Positions 59,292 to 64,000 of a DNA stretch of 64,000 nucleotides are shown in pieces. The stretch comes from Eucommia ulmoides (lineage: Eukaryota; Streptophyta; Magnoliopsida; Garryales; Eucommiaceae). Positions within the stretch are counted from its first letter, which is position 1. Every line of letters starts with the position of its first letter. The stretch spans positions 12,123,546 to 12,187,545 of the forward strand of contig CM028334.1 of NCBI GenBank assembly GCA_016647705.1. The letters are read 5' to 3'. A model generated the notes under the pieces. The model saw nothing but the letters and a program-made list of their open reading frames with translations. It ran no database searches and was not told where the DNA came from. The position numbers were made by a program, and so were the translations under genes.

Positions 59292-60003
59292 GTAGAAGCC
59301 CGTTGTTTGTCGCTGGACGAAGTTAGCCGACAGTGGTGGTGTGCTCCATTCGACCAAGAGAAAAGATATATATATATATAGAGAGAGAGAGAGGTTAGGG
59401 TTTGGAGAGAGAGGATAGAAAGAACTGGAGTGGTTGGGGTTGAAATTGATTAGGTTTATTCAAATATATTATATGGAAGGGTATAATAGTATATTCATTC
59501 ACGTTGTCAATAGTCAATGGACTAAAAATTAAATTGGTTATATTATGAGGATTGAAAGTTAACACAACTCTTTTTTTTTTTTTTTACATGAACTCTTAAT
59601 TTATGGCTAAATAATAAAAACCTCTATAAAAAAATTATAATAAATTTTTAATATTAAAACATAAAAAACATACATATTATTTGGTTACTTTAGTAATAAT
59701 ATTCGAAAATGGATGCATAAATTTTATTTAGTAAAGGCGTTTTATAAATACCAAAAGTAAATATACTATTAAAAATTATGTAAATAATTTTAAAAATAAA
59801 ATAATATTTCTACTAACTAACTTTTATTAATAGACTATAAAATAACAAACAAATAACTATAAATTATTATTAATTTTATCAAATTTTGCATGTTTAATAA
59901 CTTCAAATTTAATTAATTTTTATCATATTTAATTTATTTTTTGTTGAAAATATTTTTCAATCACAATTTTTTTTTTAAGTAATTTAAAATGTGCACCAGA
60001 GAA
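59292..60003. other. AT-rich intergenic DNA
   Basis: A GA tract at 59361-59392 is followed by very AT-rich sequence. No gene is visible. Confidence 0.6.
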
Positions 60004-60308
60004 ATAATCATATATTTGTGCATTAATTAGAAAAAAAAATATAAATAAAACAAAAAAGAAAGAAAGAAATTGAGTACGGCACTTATTATTTAATATATAA
60101 AAAAAATTTAAGAACTCACCAAAATGCTTAAAAGATGCATTCTCCAACCTAATTAATTGAAAAATTAATCATATATTTGTGCATTAATTAAAAAAAAATG
60201 AAACAAAAAAAAAAAAAAAAAAGAGAGAGAAAAATAAATTAAGTAGGGCACTTATTATTTGATATATAAAAAAAAATATAAGAAACATTATCCAACTTAA
60301 TTAATTTA
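60004..60308. repeat. Two-copy tandem repeat, period ~161 bp
   Basis: The units start TAATCATATATTTGTGCATT at 60005 and 60166, and both contain GGCACTTATTATTT. The second copy has a long A-run. The array abuts the gypsy LTR start. Confidence 0.75.
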
Positions 60309-60311
60309 TAT

Positions 60312-61040
60312 TGTATCCGATGTGGGTAAAAATCAACCAACTCCAAGTCATTCCACTTAAGTTTGCCACCTAGACCAAACGTATGACGTGTTATGTGAAA
60401 TCAATAGGTGCGAATAGCAGGATTCCTGTTCAGCTCGGTACATTCAGACCAGTTAGTTCTCAAGACTTGAACGATTACCGTTTGGAAGCCCTCTACAATC
60501 AAGGAAGAACCAACCGATGAAACCCTAGTCAGTGTACCTAATTCAACATCCGTACTCGTGTCCAGGTCGGTTCATCTGCTGTTTTGGCAACACGGTCCAT
60601 GGACTTTTCCATCAATACTAAAAATCCCAAGCCCATAGCTCTAATCTCTTCACGCGCCTTTCTGCTCCACCACGCGCTGTGTTAAGGTCGATAATTGAGC
60701 TTAAGGCTCCTAATATCCAAAACACTAATAAGATTTTCTCCTATAAAAGGAAAGATGAATAGTGTTACGAAGGTAATCGGTTTTAGAATATTCAAAGCAT
60801 TCCTAAAAATTCTCCCCCTTAGCTCTTACTCTCACGTCGGAGGTGATTCACCGGCCATAACCCCGGTGGGTCCTGTGCAGGTTCAAACTTGAAGCCTAGG
60901 TTGGACAACGCCAGATCAACTCGGACAAGCGAGGATCCACGGAGAGTTAACAAGAGAAGTCATCTAGATTACCACTAAACAACCCGTGTGGATTCTGATC
61001 AGACTATACTGCGAGTGTTAGCCATTTTTCGACATCAACA
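60312..61040 (+). repeat. 5' LTR of a Ty3/gypsy element
   Basis: 729 bp from TGTATCCGATGTGGG to GACATCAACA. It is followed at once by GTTTGGCGTTGTCTGTGGGA, a variant of the TTTGGCGCCGTCTGTGGGA primer-binding site of plant gypsy elements. The partner LTR is beyond the window. Confidence 0.75.
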
Positions 61041-61109
61041 GTTTGGCGTTGTCTGTGGGAATGTTACAAAAAGCTTCATTCTAATCATCAACTTTATGCT
61101 TGGCTAAGA

Positions 61110-61980
61110 CTTAATGATCACAAGTTCTGGTCAGATTATTCAGCGAAGAGATCAGAACCCCACGGTGAATAGCAACCCGATTAGAAAAATGTCAAGGATT
61201 CCCCAGTCAGACGCTAGAGTTCCAGTCCCCAACCCAGCTAAAGATGAGAACGTTCTAACAAGCAGGGCAAGTGAGTCCCTCAGTTTTGCCCTCAGGCATC
61301 GTTGTAGGCTAGATATCCGAGGCCGTAGAAGCGTCAAGGATCAACAATTTGGAATGACGCCTTGGTGAGTTTTAGAGCTATTTCCAAGTTTTGCATTCTC
61401 GCCTGCCGCTAGCCCCCGTTCAGGGGGGACCAGCTCTTCAGACCGCAGGGGGAGGGGAGCAACCCCAAGAGTCAAGGGATCACTTGATCCATTCCCATGG
61501 ACATGTGCCTACGGCTGACCTCGGTCCTATAATCGAGTAGTGAGAGAGAGGAATTTAGCCTCTCTGCTACCTCGGGATTGTCGTCCCAACCCTCACAAGG
61601 GCACTAAGTAGAGAGTCGTCATGAGTCCCTACTGGGAAGACCGCCTAGCCACATTGCTCGGTCTGAGCACCAGGCCCATTGAGTTCGATAAGTTGATTCT
61701 CATTCTTCATCGGCTAGGAGGTAGGGAGCCTGGGTAGTTGCCAGCCAGGTTGTGGCACGGCCGAAAGGTGAAGCTATTGTGGAACACTGCCTTGCCAAGA
61801 TGGAAACGACTCTCCACCAACTACAAGACTCAAGGGGAGCAGCTCCGCTACCTGATGAGGTGAGGTTACCTTTCGCGAATGATATTATAGATAAGGTGGT
61901 ACCCTACAGATTCTCTTACCCCAAATGGCTCTGTATGATAGAACCATCGACCTAGTGGACTACCTCTCAATCTTCATATC
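61110..61980 (+). pseudogene. Gypsy gag remnant
   Basis: A first frame (61114-61368) has a basic, Ser/Pro-rich N-terminal gag character. A second (61752-61955) reads PDEVRLPFANDIIDKVVPYR and FSYPKW, resembling the start of the plant gypsy gag domain (a PFxxxI...PxxFxxP pattern). The reading breaks near 61980, where a repeat begins. Confidence 0.6.
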
Positions 61981-62002
61981 CTAAATAGATATGCACACAG
62001 TC

Positions 62003-62402
62003 TCAGTTAGGGATGCCCGCGGTCCGGGTTTGACTTGGTTTTGTACAAAACCAAAACCAAAACTGTGAAACATATATAAAGCCAAAATAAAAACCACGAA
62101 ACTGCGAAACCGTTTAAGATTTTTAAATTTTATAAAAAAACAAAATCAAAACCAAAATCACAAAATCGCAGACCATTGTTTCTTATATATATAAAAAAAT
62201 ATAACTAAAATATAATAACAGTCTCCAAATCATTCTCATACAATTAATTTTAATCCTACAAAATCAACTGATTGATTCTGAAGAGGAAATATGAGAAGTG
62301 AGATTTGAGAACTCTACCTATAACCATATATTTATAATAGGGTTAGTAGGTAAAAGGGTTAACTTATAAATAAAAAAAAAGGATTAAACTGTAAATTTCT
62401 TA

Positions 62403-62437
<35 letters not shown>

Positions 62438-62580
62438 CGGTTATACGATTCGGCTCACGGTTTGGTCACATGATTCAATTACGCAGTTCGGTTACGCGAT
62501 TATTATCCCAAAATCAAAACCAAAACCAAAACCACTTTGATTGCTAAATTTAAAACTTGAACTAGGGAGGGGTTCAAAGA
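62003..62580. repeat. Repeat with (AAACC)n edges and (TG)n core
   Basis: Starts TTAGGGATGCCCGCGGTCCGG. It has AAACCAAAACCAAAAC runs near both edges (62046-62160 and 62506-62535), a (TG)n tract at about 62405-62435, and CGGTTATACGATTCGGC-like wording. It interrupts the gag remnant. The class is not identified. Confidence 0.55.
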
Positions 62581-62699
62581 CCTATACATTTGCCCGACAT
62601 AGGCAACCAAAAAAAAAAAAAAAAAAAAATGAGAAGAAAATAAAAAAAAAAAAAACTAAAAAAAAAAAAGTAGCTACATTATCTTGGTTGATTAAATTA

Positions 62700-64000
62700 C
62701 TGAGGCCCCTGGCCTGAGCCCTCCCATGCCTGCTGGTTTCAACTAGAGCCCCGCTACTCGGCCTGACTTGACCACCTTAAGCACCCCCGTCCACCTTCTT
62801 CGAGTTGGAGAACTCCATTTGGATTTGTTGATATGGGAATTAGGGGTACTGGTGTCGGAGAGAATGAAAGATGGCGCTGTAGTCGTCCTTATTCACGTCG
62901 ACGCCGATACTGAGCTTGAAGTTTATAAACTCCTGGCTTGCTTTCTAATTATTCACGACTTTTTGCTCAACCCGGGATACGACTTTCCTCTTTTCTTCCT
63001 CAATAGCGGGCAATCGATCCATCTGCCTAGCCATGTCATTCTTCATCTTGCTGGCGAGAGAGCTTAGTCGTTCTTTCTCTTTGGTCAGTCTCTCGACCTG
63101 AGTTTTCATCTTTTCATCATCAACGCTCAATGCACGTATCTTTTCATGAAGCTCATTAAGGCCCTTCACTGCATTGGATTTCTCCTCGGTGATGTTCTTG
63201 TTCGCCTTGTTGGTGCGGTTGAGATGGAGACCCTTTTCGGTTGCCTTAAAGAGATTCTGTATTCAAGGAGGGGAAGAGTTGTTATTACAAAAGTAAGGAA
63301 AAAATATCCAAGACAGGAAAATATACAGAGGTGAGACTTAACACCAGGGTGTCCTTATACAACTTAGTGATCAGCTTCACATCGGTCTTGGAAGCGACCT
63401 TCTGCCGATCTTCAGGAGTGGTGATTTTGTGAATGAAGCTCGGAATGAGCTCAGGAACGTCCAAAATGCGTTGATCGAGCTTCAGTCCAGTGTCTGTCAC
63501 GGAGAAGGATATGCTCTTCTCCTTGTACTGCGGTTAGTTGTCCATCTTACTTTGTTTTGACCTTGGGCTCGACCTTCGTTACCTTCCTCTTCCCTTTATC
63601 CCTATTCTCCATCGGGGCCGAGTTGTCCATATCCACCAGGATAGGAGTGATTTCCTGAGCAAGGGTTGCTTCCTCAGACGCCAGTCTTACTGGGGTGTGA
63701 TGAGGTATAGTCCAGACTGAGGAGGGCGCTTTTTGCAGAGCTTCCTTACCAGACTGAGCTCTCTACTGAGCGGTGGTGATGGTGGTGGCCTTAGCAGCTT
63801 TCCTAACTTGTTACTTCTTCACGATCCTCTTTAGGGTGGCATGGTCCATGACTGCAAAAAAAAAAAAAAAAAAATACAATTTAATCAGAATAAGAAAATA
63901 AGAAAAATTTCTAAAGTGCAATAAAAGAACCGAAAATGAACTAAGAACTTACTGTTAGTGAATTCTTTGTCAAATACTAGCTCAGTAAGGCAGTGATCAC
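62700..64000 (-). pseudogene. Antisense extra ORF of the gypsy element (transposon-type gag-like protein)
   Basis: The minus-strand reading has exon-like blocks. An upstream piece ends at an AACA|GTAAGT-type donor near 63951. A block begins TCATGGACC near 63852, after a poly-T/AG acceptor, and carries in-frame stops (about 63816). A block at 63500-63350 (LKLDQRILDVPELIPSFIHK) is followed by an inferred intron (donor near 63345, acceptor near 63253). The next block, FKATEKGLHLNRTNKANKN, leads into a coiled coil (63169-62945, IRALSVDDEKMKTQVERLT) and a tail near 62930-62800. It resembles the plant 'putative gypsy-type transposon' domain found as antisense ORFs in Tat retrotransposons. It continues past the window edge. 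Confidence 0.6.

Larger units (their letters stand above)
60312..64000 (+). mobile_element. Ty3/gypsy (Tat-like) element, partial, runs off the window
   Basis: Parts in order: 5' LTR, primer-binding site, gag remnant (61110-61980), an inserted or expanded repeat (about 62005-62580), A-runs, then an antisense extra ORF (62700 onward). No protease, RT or integrase is seen between gag and the antisense ORF. In Tat elements such an antisense ORF lies between pol and the 3' LTR, so pol seems deleted, suggesting a non-autonomous derivative. Confidence 0.65.

Overview
The window looks like nuclear DNA of a eudicot plant. Coding exons are short and split by AT-rich GT-AG introns, the host genes are plant types (plastid phosphoserine phosphatase, POLAR-like protein, mitochondrial glycine-rich RNA-binding protein, plant G3BP), and more than half of the sequence is plant transposable-element debris. 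No species can be named from sequence alone. Four host genes can be built with in-frame splice junctions throughout: phosphoserine phosphatase (+, 7 exons, 8272-20890, 298 aa), a POLAR-like polarity/coiled-coil protein (+, 3 exons, 24059-27630, 615 aa), a mitochondrial-type RRM/glycine-rich protein (-, 4 coding exons, 30871-28777, 201 aa) and a G3BP-type NTF2+RRM+RGG protein (-, 9 coding exons, 54132-48644, 470 aa). There is also a tRNA-Gly(GCC)-like gene with stem mismatches and a broken pectate-lyase gene.

Layout. 1-7.8 kb: a decayed Mutator-like (MULE) transposon on the minus strand, broken by a 2.28-kb solo LTR and by other retroelement debris; palindromic GGGTT/AACCC units lie at both ends. 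8.3-20.9 kb: the phosphatase gene. Its intron 1 holds a TRIM and a large T-rich/A-rich fold-back. Its intron 4 (8.56 kb) is a nest of three Ty1/copia-related elements, including a head-to-head fold-back copia derivative with a perfect 5-bp target duplication. 21-23 kb: intergenic, one TRIM. 23.3-31.6 kb: the convergent pair POLAR-like (+) and glycine-rich RNA-binding protein (-). 31.8-43.1 kb: an old minus-strand Ty3/gypsy element split by a large non-coding LTR element with 2.5-kb LTRs, itself split by another LTR-like insertion. 43.3-45.5 kb: a gag-less copia remnant. 45.5-48.6 kb: intergenic with the tRNA-like gene. 48.6-57.5 kb: the G3BP gene with a 3.3-kb leader intron. 57.7-60.3 kb: intergenic with a cluster of GTTAAC-type motifs and the pectate-lyase relic. 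60.3-64 kb: the left part of a gypsy element with 5' LTR, gag remnant and an antisense extra ORF that runs off the window.

How the genes relate. The host genes are not an operon and do not share one pathway. The phosphatase makes serine in plastids. The glycine-rich protein and the G3BP are both RNA-binding proteins (organelle RNA processing and stress-granule-type mRNP control). From memory, the POLAR-like, glycine-rich and G3BP neighbours resemble a conserved block on Arabidopsis chromosome 5 (around At5g60980-At5g61040), which would make this ancestral synteny expanded by transposons. The most unusual structures are the fold-back copia element at 13387-14426, the G-quadruplex motif 3 nt from a 3' splice site at 48898-48923, and the nested LTR elements whose LTRs carry repeated GC-rich palindromes.
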